Shown here piece after piece: positions 53,895 to 62,188 of a DNA stretch of 64,000 bases. This DNA comes from CAYVOV01 sp964453525. GTDB lineage: Bacteria > Chloroflexota > Dehalococcoidia > Dehalococcoidales > UBA2162. The notes beneath the pieces are model-generated. The model was not told the origin of the DNA. It ran no database searches and worked only from the letters and a program-made list of their open reading frames with translations. The first letter of the stretch is position 1; each line of letters begins with the position of its first letter. The stretch covers positions 124,001 through 188,000 of the forward strand of contig CAYVOV010000002.1 in NCBI GenBank assembly GCA_964453525.1, given 5' to 3'. A program made the position numbers and the translations under genes.

Positions 53895-54833
53895 TTATTT
53901 TTCATCATCCTGTGGCTTTATTATCAGTATCGGACTGGTAACGCCCTGTAAAAGATTTGCGGCAACACTGCCGTAAACCAGCCGGCTCAGCCCGGAACGC
54001 CCGTGAGTCGCCATAATAATCAGGCTAAAATTGTTCTTGTTCGCATACTCAACAATCTCGTCATCCGGCTTACCCTGAATCACTTCCGACCTGACGTCGA
54101 TACCCTTATCTTTAAATTTATTCTCCAGTTCAGCCAGGTATTCCCTGGCCCTCTCTTTATCCCTGACCATCTCCTGCTCCACATATTTGCCCCAGTCCAG
54201 TGGAACACCGGAGAGTTCAGGCCCATAATAGGACGGTATTGACGGAGGTTCACAAACCCTGAGGAGGACCACCTCTACCGGCTGGGAACCCTGCTGCTTA
54301 CCGAAGACTTTAACATGGGGAAGGACCGATTCAGCCAGTTCTGAGCCGTCCAGCGGTACAAGTACCGTTTTAACCGGCCATTCTGGCTCAGAAACTCCCT
54401 CAGGAATTTCAGCGCGAACAAGTAAAACCGGAACTTTTGATGCACTCATTATTTTGCTTGCCACACCCCCGATTTTCCAGCGCTTACGTCCGGACTGGCC
54501 ATGAGTCGCCATCAGAATCAGGTTAATTCCGTTCTCTTCGGCATAACGGAGGATTTCATCTGGAGGATAGCCTTCTAGCAGTTGACCCTGCACATCAACG
54601 GGTTCGGGCACCGGCTCAAGACCTTTTTGTACTTCGATTACCTGATTTTTTACTCTTTCCACCGCCTGCTCTATATAGGCTTTTTGCATCGGCATCATAG
54701 CCTGTGCCGACGGACGACTAACAAGGAACAGCACTATCTCTATACCCAGTCTCCCGGCAAGCTCTTTGGCATACGGGAAAACTACCTCAGCACGTTCTGA
54801 ACCATCCAGCGGAACCAGCATTTTTTTATACAT
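53895..54833 (-). CDS. Tandem universal stress protein
   Basis: The protein has 312 residues with two UspA domains. Each ends in the ATP-binding motif: MATHGQSGRKRWKIGGVASK (~residue 105) with PVLLVR, and MATHGRSGLSRLVYGSVAAN (~275) with PILIIK. Both start with VLVPLDGSE-type strands, so nucleotide binding is expected in both halves. Fused tandem Usp proteins probably act as intramolecular dimers in stress responses. In this cluster it lies between ilvN and leuA, where other genomes often carry ilvC. Confidence 0.93.
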   Translation of the reverse strand: MYKKMLVPLDGSERAEVVFPYAKELAGRLGIEIVLFLVSRPSAQAMMPMQKAYIEQAVERVKNQVIEVQKGLEPVPEPVDVQGQLLEGYPPDEILRYAEENGINLILMATHGQSGRKRWKIGGVASKIMSASKVPVLLVRAEIPEGVSEPEWPVKTVLVPLDGSELAESVLPHVKVFGKQQGSQPVEVVLLRVCEPPSIPSYYGPELSGVPLDWGKYVEQEMVRDKERAREYLAELENKFKDKGIDVRSEVIQGKPDDEIVEYANKNNFSLIIMATHGRSGLSRLVYGSVAANLLQGVTSPILIIKPQDDEK

Positions 54834-54898
54834 GTCTCCACCTCCTGATTATGCTCCCGATAATACATCACTCGCCAATGGAAATCAAATAAAATTCC

Positions 54899-55426
54899 TT
54901 ATTTTCTGGTACGAACTCTGGGAGTTTCCTTCAACGGACTCGCTCCCTTCCGTGTCATGGCGATACGGCCGGTCCTGGCCAGCTCTCTTACGCCGAATTT
55001 ATCAAGCAGCTCAAGCAGTGAATTGATTTTCTCCTCATCTCCGGTAACCTCAACCGTTACCGCTTCAGCCTGGACATCTACTATATTTGCTCTGAATATA
55101 TCTACAATCTGCATAATCTCACTGCGGGTAGTCGGCGTTGTCTTTACCTTAATCAGAGCCAGTTCCCGATTAATCATATCATCGCTATTAATCTCGGTAA
55201 CTCTGACCACATCCACGACCTTTTCAAGTTGCTTTCTGACCTGCTCTACCGAGGTGGTTTTCCCGTCGACAACAATTGTCATACGTGATATGTTCGGCAA
55301 CTCGCTGTGTCCCACGGCGATGCTTTCGATATTGAAACCACGCCTCCGGAAAAGACTTGCCACCCGATTAAGAACGCCAGGCTTGTCCTCTACCATTGCA
55401 ACTAGAGTGTGCTTTGTTGTTGCCAT
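54899..55426 (-). CDS. ilvN: Acetolactate synthase small (regulatory) subunit
   Basis: The protein has 175 residues. The ACT domain MVEDKPGVLNRVASLFRRRG (~residue 11) with FNIESIAVG and a second regulatory half (RANIVDVQAEAVTVEVTG ~ residue 112) match IlvN/IlvH. It confers valine feedback inhibition on IlvB. The start overlaps the ilvB stop by 25 bp. Sensitivity residues cannot be judged by eye. Confidence 0.96.
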   Translation of the reverse strand: MATTKHTLVAMVEDKPGVLNRVASLFRRRGFNIESIAVGHSELPNISRMTIVVDGKTTSVEQVRKQLEKVVDVVRVTEINSDDMINRELALIKVKTTPTTRSEIMQIVDIFRANIVDVQAEAVTVEVTGDEEKINSLLELLDKFGVRELARTGRIAMTRKGASPLKETPRVRTRK

Positions 55427-57111
55427 ACTGCCTCCTCCTTCCTCGGTGCTTCGAGTTGCTCTGACAAGGCAGCACCCGGGGGCACCATCGGATATACATT
55501 CTCCTCCTGCTCCACTCTAAAGTCAATCAGGAAAGGGCCATCTTCCGCCATTGCCTTTTCAATTGCCGGAATCACGTCTTCACGGCGTGTAGCCCGTACT
55601 CCGGGAATTCCATACGCCTCGGCAATTTTCACGAAGTCCGGACCGCTGAGCGGCGTAGCTACATACCGTCTCTCGTAGAAAAGCTCCTGCCACTGCCTCA
55701 CCATTCCCAGATAGCCGTTATTCATAATGGCTATCTTCACCGCTGTCCCTTCTTGAGCTATTGTCCCCAGCTCCTGAATAGTCATCTGAAAGCTGCCATC
55801 GCCATCTATGCACCAGACAATGCTGTCCGGACAGCCTATTTTGGCCCCGATAGCCGCCGGCAGCCCAAAGCCCATAGTCCCCAGTCCACCGGATGAAATC
55901 AGGCTGTTCGGTTTATCATACCAGTAGTGCTGGGCTGCCCACATCTGGTGCTGCCCCACACCGGTGACGATAGTGGCTTCACCCTTTGTGATATCGTATA
56001 TCTTTCTTACCACATACTGAGGTAGCACTCCTTCACTGTTCCTGATATACGTCGAAGGGTGTTCTTTCCGCCAGTTATCAAGCTCCTCAAACCATTCAAC
56101 ACGCTCAGTTGATTCAATTTGTTTGTTCAGTTCTCTGAGGACGCCTTTTACATCACCAACTATCGGTACATCCACGCGTACATTCTTACCGATTTCTGCC
56201 GGGTCTATATCTATATGAATAATGCGTGCCTTGGGGGCAAAGCTGCTTACCTTTGCCGTCACCCGGTCATCAAATCTCATCCCGATGGCAATAAGAACAT
56301 CAGTAGCATCCAGCGCCATATTTGCATAAGCCATGCCGTGCATGCCGACCATACCGAAACTCAGGATATGACTCTCCGGGAAGCAGCCAATACCAAGCAG
56401 AGTAGTCACCACCGGTATCTGCGCTGTCTCTGCCAGTTTCTTCAAGCCGTCGTAGGCTCCGGAGATATTTACTCCCCTGCCGGCAAGAATTAAAGGTCGT
56501 TTAGCCTCGTTAATCAGTTTTGCCGCCTTTTTTATCTGGGCCGGATGCCCTTTGAGTGTCGGCTTGTAATTGGACAGGTCCAGTCTGCTGGGGAAGTTTG
56601 CCTCCACCTCATCTGTAAAAACATCTTTCGGTACATCAATATGCACCGGACCGGGACGGCCGGTCCTCGCCAGGTGAAACGCCTCCTTAACGGTCCTTGC
56701 CAACGAGCCTGCATCCTGGACAAGATAATTGTGTTTCGTAATCGGCAGGGTAATTCCGGTAATATCTACTTCCTGGAAAGCATCTTTGCCGATAAAAGGC
56801 CGGGCTACCTGACCGGTTATTGCCACAACAGGAGATGAATCAAGATTAGCATTGGCTATCCCCGTCACCAGGTTGGTAGCTCCGGGACCCGAGGTAGCAA
56901 AGCATACTCCGACCTTCCCCGTAGCCCTGGCATAGCCATCGGCGGCGTGGGCAGCTCCCTGCTCATGCCTGACCAGGACATGCCGCAATTGAGGGAACTG
57001 GGGCAGAGTATCGTATAACGGCAGAACAGCCCCGCCGAGGATGCCGAAAATTACATCCACTCCCTCTTTCACCATAGACTCACAGATTATCTGGGCACCT
57101 GTCATTTTCAT
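55402..57111 (-). CDS. ilvB: Acetolactate synthase large (catalytic) subunit
   Basis: The protein has 569 residues. The catalytic Glu is in LVRHEQGAAHAADGYARATG (~residue 49); the central domain has GKDAFQEVDITGITLPITKH. Thiamine diphosphate binds at IDGDGSFQMTIQELGTIAQE (~residue 435) with NNGYLGMVRQWQELFYERRY. It makes acetolactate or acetohydroxybutyrate for valine, leucine and isoleucine. The start lies 14 bp after ilvD. Confidence 0.97.
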   Translation of the reverse strand: MKMTGAQIICESMVKEGVDVIFGILGGAVLPLYDTLPQFPQLRHVLVRHEQGAAHAADGYARATGKVGVCFATSGPGATNLVTGIANANLDSSPVVAITGQVARPFIGKDAFQEVDITGITLPITKHNYLVQDAGSLARTVKEAFHLARTGRPGPVHIDVPKDVFTDEVEANFPSRLDLSNYKPTLKGHPAQIKKAAKLINEAKRPLILAGRGVNISGAYDGLKKLAETAQIPVVTTLLGIGCFPESHILSFGMVGMHGMAYANMALDATDVLIAIGMRFDDRVTAKVSSFAPKARIIHIDIDPAEIGKNVRVDVPIVGDVKGVLRELNKQIESTERVEWFEELDNWRKEHPSTYIRNSEGVLPQYVVRKIYDITKGEATIVTGVGQHQMWAAQHYWYDKPNSLISSGGLGTMGFGLPAAIGAKIGCPDSIVWCIDGDGSFQMTIQELGTIAQEGTAVKIAIMNNGYLGMVRQWQELFYERRYVATPLSGPDFVKIAEAYGIPGVRATRREDVIPAIEKAMAEDGPFLIDFRVEQEENVYPMVPPGAALSEQLEAPRKEEAVWQQQSTL

Positions 57112-57125
57112 AGCAATTACTCCTG

Positions 57126-58793
57126 TTATCCTTTAAACACCGCCCCGGTGCTGGCCGAAGTCACCATCTCGGCATAACGCCTGAGATAGCCTGTTTTTAT
57201 TTTAGGTTCAAATTCAGCCAGTTTCGCCAGGCGATTAGAAATTTCACTATCGTCAAGCTCAACATCAAGCTTACAGTTCGGAATATCAATGCTGATTATA
57301 TCTCCTTCGGTAAGAGCAGCAATCGGGCCCCGACTGGCCGCTTCCGGCGAAACATGCCCGATAGCCGCCCCACGGGTGGCTCCGGAGAAACGTCCATCGG
57401 TAATCAGGGCAACCTCTTTATCCCTGCCCATGCCGGCAAGCAGTGAAGTGGGAGTTAGCATTTCCCTCATCCCGGGACCCCCTTTAGGACCTTCATAGCG
57501 GATTACCATGACTTCACCCGCCTTTATACTGCCGTCCATTATCGCCTGAGTCGCGTCTTCTTCACATTCAAATATCCTGGCCGCTCCTCTATGAACCATC
57601 ATCTCGGGGTCAACAGCTCCTTTCTTTACCACCGCTCCTTCCGGCGCCAGGTTGCCAAACAGTACGGCAAGGCCGCCGGTCTGCGAATAGGCATCCGCCC
57701 TGGTACGGATAACATTTCTGTCCATAATCTGCGTACCGGCAATAATCTCAGCTACCGATTTTCCGGAAACGGTTCCGGCATCCAGCTTGAGAAGTCCTCC
57801 CAGTTCCTTCATCACTGCGGCTACGCCGCCAGCCCGGTCCAAGTCTTCGATATGGAATTCACCGGCCGGTCTCAGCTTGCATATCTGAGGAGTTTGCTCG
57901 CTCAGCTCGTGCACTGCCGATAGCGGGAAATCAACCCCGGCTTCATGAGCTATCGCCGTCAGATGGAGAATCGAATTGGTGCTGCCACCCAGCGCCATAT
58001 CAACAGTGAAGGCGTTGTGAACCGCATCCCGGGTCACGATATCTCTGGGACGAACATCGCTGGCAACCAGTTCCATTATTTTTTGCCCGGCCTGCTTTGC
58101 CAGTTGCTGTCGCCTGGTATCGACCGCCGGAATGGTGCCGTTACCGGGTAATCCCATTCCCATTGCCTCGGTCAGGCAGTTCATTGTATTGGCGGTAAAC
58201 ATTCCGGCACAACTGCCGCAGCCGGGACAGGCTACTCTCTCCAGTTGAGCGAGTTCTTCTTCCGTCATCTGTCCGGCAGCGACCTTGCCGACTCCTTCAA
58301 AAACAGAATTAAGGTCAACTCTCTCCAGGCCATGGTCGGTCGGCAGGTATCCCCGCAGCATCGGACCGCCGCTAATGAATATTGCCGGGAGATTAAGTCT
58401 CATCGCCGCCATCAGCATACCGGGTACAATCTTATCGCAGTTGGTGATAAAAACCAGAGCATCGAAAGCGTGAGCCTCGGCAACTATCTCCGTCGAGTCG
58501 GCTATAAGCTCACGACTCGGCAGGCTGAATTTCATACCGGGATGGTTCATGGCGATGCCGTCACAGACACCGATTGTATTAACCTCAAAGGGGACTCCGC
58601 CGCTGCTGCGTACCCCGTACTTCACCGCCTCGGCGATACCCTTCAGGTGTACATGACCGGGTATGATTTCACTGAAACTGTTAATAATACCGATAAAAGG
58701 CTTCTCCATCTCATCCAGAGTACAGCCCAGGGCGTACAACAGAGACCGATGCGGAGCACGTTCTATACCTTTTTTAGCAGCATCACTTTTCAT
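57126..58793 (-). CDS. ilvD: Dihydroxy-acid dehydratase
   Basis: The protein has 555 residues. Fe-S cysteines are in FITNCDKIVPGMLMAAMRLN (~residue 115) and VACPGCGSCAGMFTANTMNC (~190). DGRFSGATRGAAIGHVSPEA near the C-terminus is the substrate signature. It makes 2-ketoisovalerate and 2-keto-3-methylvalerate. GTAAGGAG precedes ATG 58793. It is the first gene behind an attenuator with an ILV-rich leader peptide. Confidence 0.97.
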   Translation of the reverse strand: MKSDAAKKGIERAPHRSLLYALGCTLDEMEKPFIGIINSFSEIIPGHVHLKGIAEAVKYGVRSSGGVPFEVNTIGVCDGIAMNHPGMKFSLPSRELIADSTEIVAEAHAFDALVFITNCDKIVPGMLMAAMRLNLPAIFISGGPMLRGYLPTDHGLERVDLNSVFEGVGKVAAGQMTEEELAQLERVACPGCGSCAGMFTANTMNCLTEAMGMGLPGNGTIPAVDTRRQQLAKQAGQKIMELVASDVRPRDIVTRDAVHNAFTVDMALGGSTNSILHLTAIAHEAGVDFPLSAVHELSEQTPQICKLRPAGEFHIEDLDRAGGVAAVMKELGGLLKLDAGTVSGKSVAEIIAGTQIMDRNVIRTRADAYSQTGGLAVLFGNLAPEGAVVKKGAVDPEMMVHRGAARIFECEEDATQAIMDGSIKAGEVMVIRYEGPKGGPGMREMLTPTSLLAGMGRDKEVALITDGRFSGATRGAAIGHVSPEAASRGPIAALTEGDIISIDIPNCKLDVELDDSEISNRLAKLAEFEPKIKTGYLRRYAEMVTSASTGAVFKG

Positions 58794-58823
58794 TTCTTCT
58801 CCTTACCATCCCGTTTTTATTGA

Positions 58824-58851
58824 TAAAAAAATGCCGTCCCGTGGGGACGGC
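58824..58851 (-). terminator. Attenuator terminator ahead of ilvD
   Basis: On the minus strand GCCGTCCC/GGGACGGC closes a CAC loop (58833-58851) and is followed by ATTTTTTTAT (58822-58831), a textbook intrinsic terminator located between the leader peptide and ilvD. The 5' arm overlaps CCCAC, which could instead pair with GTGGG at 58865-58869, giving an antiterminator choice. Confidence 0.85.
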
Positions 58852-58877
58852 CCTTTAGAGACGACCCACCGGCCGGT

Positions 58878-58922
58878 TTATGTATATGTAACGAGGACTA
58901 AAATAATAGACTTTATATTCAT
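58878..58922 (-). CDS. ilvL: ilv operon leader peptide
   Basis: ATG 58922 to TAA 58878 encodes 14 residues, MNIKSIILVLVTYT. It contains Ile-Ile-Leu-Val-Leu-Val in a row, the expected control codons for an attenuator of branched-chain amino acid synthesis. It lies between a promoter and an intrinsic terminator in front of ilvD. No Shine-Dalgarno is visible upstream, so initiation may be leaderless or nearly so. The gene symbol follows the E. coli analogue; the peptide is not homologous by sequence. Confidence 0.8.
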   Translation of the reverse strand: MNIKSIILVLVTYT

Positions 58923-58933
58923 CGTGAGAATAA

Positions 58934-58960
58934 ATTATCACAATTAGAATTTATTGTCAA
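58934..58960 (-). promoter_or_regulatory. Promoter for the ilv attenuator transcript
   Basis: A perfect -35 TTGACA (58955-58960) and a -10 GATAAT (58934-58939) are separated by 15 bp. The start would fall about 5-10 bases before the leader ATG, consistent with near-leaderless translation. Confidence 0.6.
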
Positions 58961-59411
58961 GCGAGGCTCAATATGTTTCTATTTGCATCTGGTTGATTCA
59001 ATTGTCATTGCCACGTCGTCCCGATTATATCGGGACGACGTGGCAATCTCAAAAGATAAGTAGAGATTGCTTCGATCCGATTTCATCGGGTCTCGTAATG
59101 ACATTAACACCCAAAACCGAATAGTACCCATAAAATAGATTCCCGCCGACCATACTTTCCTGAATGAGAGGGGGACCACCTGATGATGGTCCCCCTCTCA
59201 TCTTGGAGGCCCCCTGTCTAAACGGAGGACCTCTGTCTAAACCGAGGACCTCCTGCTACGGTCACTCATAGGCTCATCCCCTTTCTGAAGGCCCTCTAAG
59301 ACTATCAACCCTTCAACCTGCCTTCATGTTTATATCATACTATAATAATTCCCAAAGCTAAAGAGTGCGCGATTCGCTTTTTAAAAAGGAATCAACCACG
59401 TACTTAACTCC
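58961..59411. repeat. Intergenic region with REP-like hairpins
   Basis: No gene is seen. At 58999-59105 lies attgccacgtcgtcccgat, an inverted gtcgtcccgat/atcgggacgac hairpin, ttgcttcgatccgatttcat and tcgtaatgacatt, related to the unit at 16140. Further on, a cggaggacctctgtctaaac-like unit occurs twice as a short tandem (about 59219-59258). Confidence 0.6.
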
Positions 59412-59972
59412 TCACATAGGTTTCTTGTTTTCATTTAACCGTTCAATGATTTTTTCAAGACGCTTTATTCTGGTCTCTTCCTTTTTGGCACCCAGATACA
59501 GGGCAGTATATGTTCTTCTGACTGAGAGAGGCATTTTCATAAAATTAGAAAATGCCGGCTCGGCACCTTTCAGAGCATCAGTTAAAACCTCAATCTGCCT
59601 ATCAGTGATTGGCGCTTGTCTCGGCATATCCCAGGTGCCCTGTCTTTTTGCTTGTTCAATAGCCATTATTCCGTATTCAGTCATTCTGCCATTTTCAATA
59701 AGCCTGCTTGCCATATTCCTGTTTTTTTCTGACCATTTACTGCCTTTCCTTCTCGGTGTGAACTTCTTCAGATATTTTTCATTATCGATACTATTGAACT
59801 GTCCGTCTATCCAGCCAAAACACAATGCTTCCTCCAGGGCTTCGTCCGCTTTAAGTGTTTTCAAGCTACTGGCTTTACTGAAAACCAGCCATATTCCTTT
59901 ACTGACATTATGGTTTTCTAAAAGCCATTTTCTGAATTCTTCTCTATCAGTAAAAAGTATTTGTTCTTCCAT
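59412..59972 (-). CDS. YdeI/OmpD-associated family protein
   Basis: The protein has 186 residues. It shows FTDREEFRKWLLENHNVSKG then GIWLVFSKASS at the N-terminus, and EALCFGWIDGQFNSIDNEKY (~residue 48) and FTPRRKGSKWSEKNRNMA (~70), hallmarks of the YdeI-like family. The biochemical role is not established. It is the last gene of the DUF3795-MarR-PPOX-YdeI group and follows PPOX by 12 bp. Confidence 0.88.
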   Translation of the reverse strand: MEEQILFTDREEFRKWLLENHNVSKGIWLVFSKASSLKTLKADEALEEALCFGWIDGQFNSIDNEKYLKKFTPRRKGSKWSEKNRNMASRLIENGRMTEYGIMAIEQAKRQGTWDMPRQAPITDRQIEVLTDALKGAEPAFSNFMKMPLSVRRTYTALYLGAKKEETRIKRLEKIIERLNENKKPM

Positions 59973-59984
59973 AAAATCTCCCTG

Positions 59985-60407
59985 CTATTCTATTTCAAAG
60001 GATATATTCTGCAATGTATGATAGTAATTTCCTTCTTTAGCCGTAAAGCATAATACTGAGTAGTCCGGGTCTTCCACGCCCAGCAGATAATATTTTTCAG
60101 CACCTTCAAACCAGAGCATTTTTCTCGATTCTAAATCCTGAAGTATCTCTATAGTCCCAACAAGCATCAAGCCTTTAAATTCTTTTCCATCCACATAATA
60201 GACACATGCCCTGTTATCCTTCCTCAACTGTTGTACTCTTCTGGACGAAGTGTTGGTGCTGAACCAGAATTTTTTCAGACCATCATGTTTGAGATTGGTC
60301 AATCCTTTGATATTGGGGAAACCGTCCTCCCCAATTGTCCCCAGCAGACAGAAACTCAGCTTTTCAACCAGTCTCAGGCCTTGAGTAAAAGCTTCCTCTT
60401 TGTCCAC
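59985..60407 (-). CDS. Pyridoxamine 5'-phosphate oxidase-family flavin protein
   Basis: The protein has 140 residues of split-barrel fold. FCLLGTIGEDGFPNIKGLTN (~residue 17) and KKFWFSTNTSSRRVQQLRKD (~45), followed by RACVYYVDGKEFKGLMLVGT, are characteristic of the PPOX class. It may bind FMN or F420. General-stress FMN-binding proteins of this size are common. It lies downstream of the MarR gene in the same operon. Confidence 0.85.
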   Translation of the reverse strand: MDKEEAFTQGLRLVEKLSFCLLGTIGEDGFPNIKGLTNLKHDGLKKFWFSTNTSSRRVQQLRKDNRACVYYVDGKEFKGLMLVGTIEILQDLESRKMLWFEGAEKYYLLGVEDPDYSVLCFTAKEGNYYHTLQNISFEIE

Positions 60408-60428
60408 GACCGGGCCTCCTTTCTTTAC

Positions 60429-60878
60429 TTATTTATGCTCCTCCTCGTACCTTACCAGATTCGATAGGATATGCCTCAGCGTGTTCTCAAACTCGTCAAT
60501 CTGTTCTTCTGAGAGTCCCTTATAGAACAATGAAGTCATCTCTTTTGATACGGCTTCATGGCGGTCCTCAATTGATTTAACCTTACCGGACAGAGCAATA
60601 AGCGTCTTCCTTCTATCATTCTCATCCACGTTCCTGACGATGTAGCTGCTCTGCTCCAGTCTATCAAGCATACCTGTTAAAGTGGTTTTGCCGAGAGATG
60701 TTTGCCGGGCAAGTTCACTGATTGGAACGTTATCCTTCTGCCAGAGTGAAAAAATAATCCGTCCCTGAGCTGTGTTTAAATCATTTATGTCATATTCTTT
60801 CAGCTTCCTGTTAAATATTCTTCCTGATATTTGTTTTATTTTTGAGATTAAGAATCCACCTTCACGAAGTTTTTCCAA
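60429..60878 (-). CDS. MarR-family transcriptional regulator
   Basis: The protein has 149 residues. The winged helix is visible: LNTAQGRIIFSLWQKDNVPI, then SELARQTSLGKTTLTGMLDR (~residue 57, recognition helix) and VDENDRRKTLIALSGKVKSI (wing). Long terminal helices form the dimer. It probably represses its own operon. A perfect palindrome at 61419-61436 upstream of the first gene is a candidate operator. The inducer is unknown. Confidence 0.93.
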   Translation of the reverse strand: MEKLREGGFLISKIKQISGRIFNRKLKEYDINDLNTAQGRIIFSLWQKDNVPISELARQTSLGKTTLTGMLDRLEQSSYIVRNVDENDRRKTLIALSGKVKSIEDRHEAVSKEMTSLFYKGLSEEQIDEFENTLRHILSNLVRYEEEHK

Positions 60879-60912
60879 GATTATTACCTACCAACAACTA
60901 ATATCATCCAGC

Positions 60913-61362
60913 CTATACCTGAATATCTCCTCCCGGCTCAGGCGTCTTGCCCCTGACCCACTGTATCGATAGCTCCCCACTTTTCCGGATATATTCGTCC
61001 AGACCGAGCTTTTTCAACATGAGGAGGTTGTATATCTTGGTGTTGTGTCTCCGTACTTCAGCCCGTTCACTGATAGGCGCCAGTTTCAGACACGGGAAGT
61101 CCCCACACTGATAACAGAAGTCCAGACCTTTCTTATTTACGCAGCAGTCATAGGTCTGGCAGAGATTATGACGGTGCGGCCGTCCCTGTTTCGGCCGGCA
61201 GCCCCCACAACTATTAACGAATTTATCAATGGTGAGATTTGCTCTGGTAGCCTCCTTCTGAATGGCAAGTTCGTCAGTACACAGGCTCTTTTCATAAGCA
61301 GGGCAACTGAGGCAACAATAGCCACACGGAGCCACTAGCTGCAACTTCTCTTCGTCTACCAT
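60913..61362 (-). CDS. DUF3795-type cysteine-rich protein
   Basis: The protein has 149 residues. CGYCCLSCPAYEKSLC (~residue 13), CGGCRPKQGR (~52), CQTYDCC and FCYQCGDFPC (~88) give a pattern of paired cysteines, as expected in the DUF3795 family, which may bind Fe-S or zinc. It is the first gene of the MarR operon, 34 bp before the regulator. Function is unknown. Confidence 0.8.
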   Translation of the reverse strand: MVDEEKLQLVAPCGYCCLSCPAYEKSLCTDELAIQKEATRANLTIDKFVNSCGGCRPKQGRPHRHNLCQTYDCCVNKKGLDFCYQCGDFPCLKLAPISERAEVRRHNTKIYNLLMLKKLGLDEYIRKSGELSIQWVRGKTPEPGGDIQV

Positions 61363-61418
61363 TTTCCTTCCTCACAGTGCCATTGAATAGCTTAATAGAA
61401 TCGGATGCTGTAGTAGTA

Positions 61419-61436
61419 TAGTACTATATAGTACTA
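61419..61436. promoter_or_regulatory. Perfect 18-bp palindrome, candidate MarR operator
   Basis: TAGTACTATATAGTACTA equals its own reverse complement. It lies 57-74 bp upstream of the first gene of the MarR-containing operon (start 61362), about the usual length of a MarR operator. A second partial tagtagtatagtacta-like half-site overlaps on its left. Confidence 0.5.
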
Positions 61437-61591
61437 ATGTCAACAGACACTCGCCTGATTATTTACAAGCTGCTATTGAGATTGTAGGAACAAGATTGAG
61501 ATAAGAAAAACCTGTCAGTGAAGCCCTGATATATATCTAATAGTCCTGCCAATCCCTGTCAATGGCTTGTTGATTAGCTTTGGAGCTATTT

Positions 61592-62128
61592 TTATTTTCC
61601 GCATTCGGAAAGTTTCAGGTAAACTTCTCTCAACAGCCTGGCATCATCCAGAGCGTGATGCTTCCTGTATTTTCCAGGAACAATTCCTATTTCCTTATAG
61701 AAATTATCCTTATTCTTCCAGTTGTAACTTTCAGGATTTATACCGAAGGCAAACAGCATAGAGGCAAAATCAACCGGCAGCCAGTATAATGGGTCACTAT
61801 CAGTTTGACACAGTTTACTGGCGTAAACTGTGTCAAACTGATTGACGTATCCAACCATGTACGGCTCCGCAGTGCCGATGAAAGCATTCACTTTCCTTAC
61901 GGCTACTTCCCTGCTTAGTTTGGGTTCTGTAAGCGCAGGGATAATATTATCCTTTACCCACTCATCCACTTCTCCTTCATACTCCAATTCAACATATAAT
62001 TCTTCACCATTCGGTTTCACCAGACCTATCGAGAGTATCTCACCCTTGTAAGGGTCCAGGCTTGAAAATTCGGTATCTATGAAAATAACATTATCTGAGA
62101 ATGGCTTAAAGAAAATCTTATCAATCAT
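61592..62128 (-). CDS. DEDDh 3'-5' exonuclease (RNase T/DnaQ-like)
   Basis: The protein has 178 residues. Exo I is VIFIDTEFSSLDP (~residue 14, Asp and Glu), Exo II is YVNQFDTVY (~94), and Exo III is HHALDDARLLREVY (~157) with the catalytic His and Asp. It digests single-stranded nucleic acid from the 3' end; whether it proofreads or acts on RNA is not known. Its coding sequence has a perfect 19-bp inverted repeat over Exo II (see findings). Confidence 0.9.
   Translation of the reverse strand: MIDKIFFKPFSDNVIFIDTEFSSLDPYKGEILSIGLVKPNGEELYVELEYEGEVDEWVKDNIIPALTEPKLSREVAVRKVNAFIGTAEPYMVGYVNQFDTVYASKLCQTDSDPLYWLPVDFASMLFAFGINPESYNWKNKDNFYKEIGIVPGKYRKHHALDDARLLREVYLKLSECGK
61800..61841. repeat. 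Perfect 19-bp inverted repeat inside the exonuclease gene
   Basis: The arm at 61800-61818 (tcagtttgacacagtttac) and its exact reverse complement at 61823-61841 flank the loop tggc. The structure lies within coding sequence for the Exo II region, which still reads as a normal protein. Confidence 0.95.
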
Positions 62129-62188
62129 CTGCCTGCTCCGCGGCTACTTATATAGCAATATCACATGCACTATTAGATAGAACTCTAT

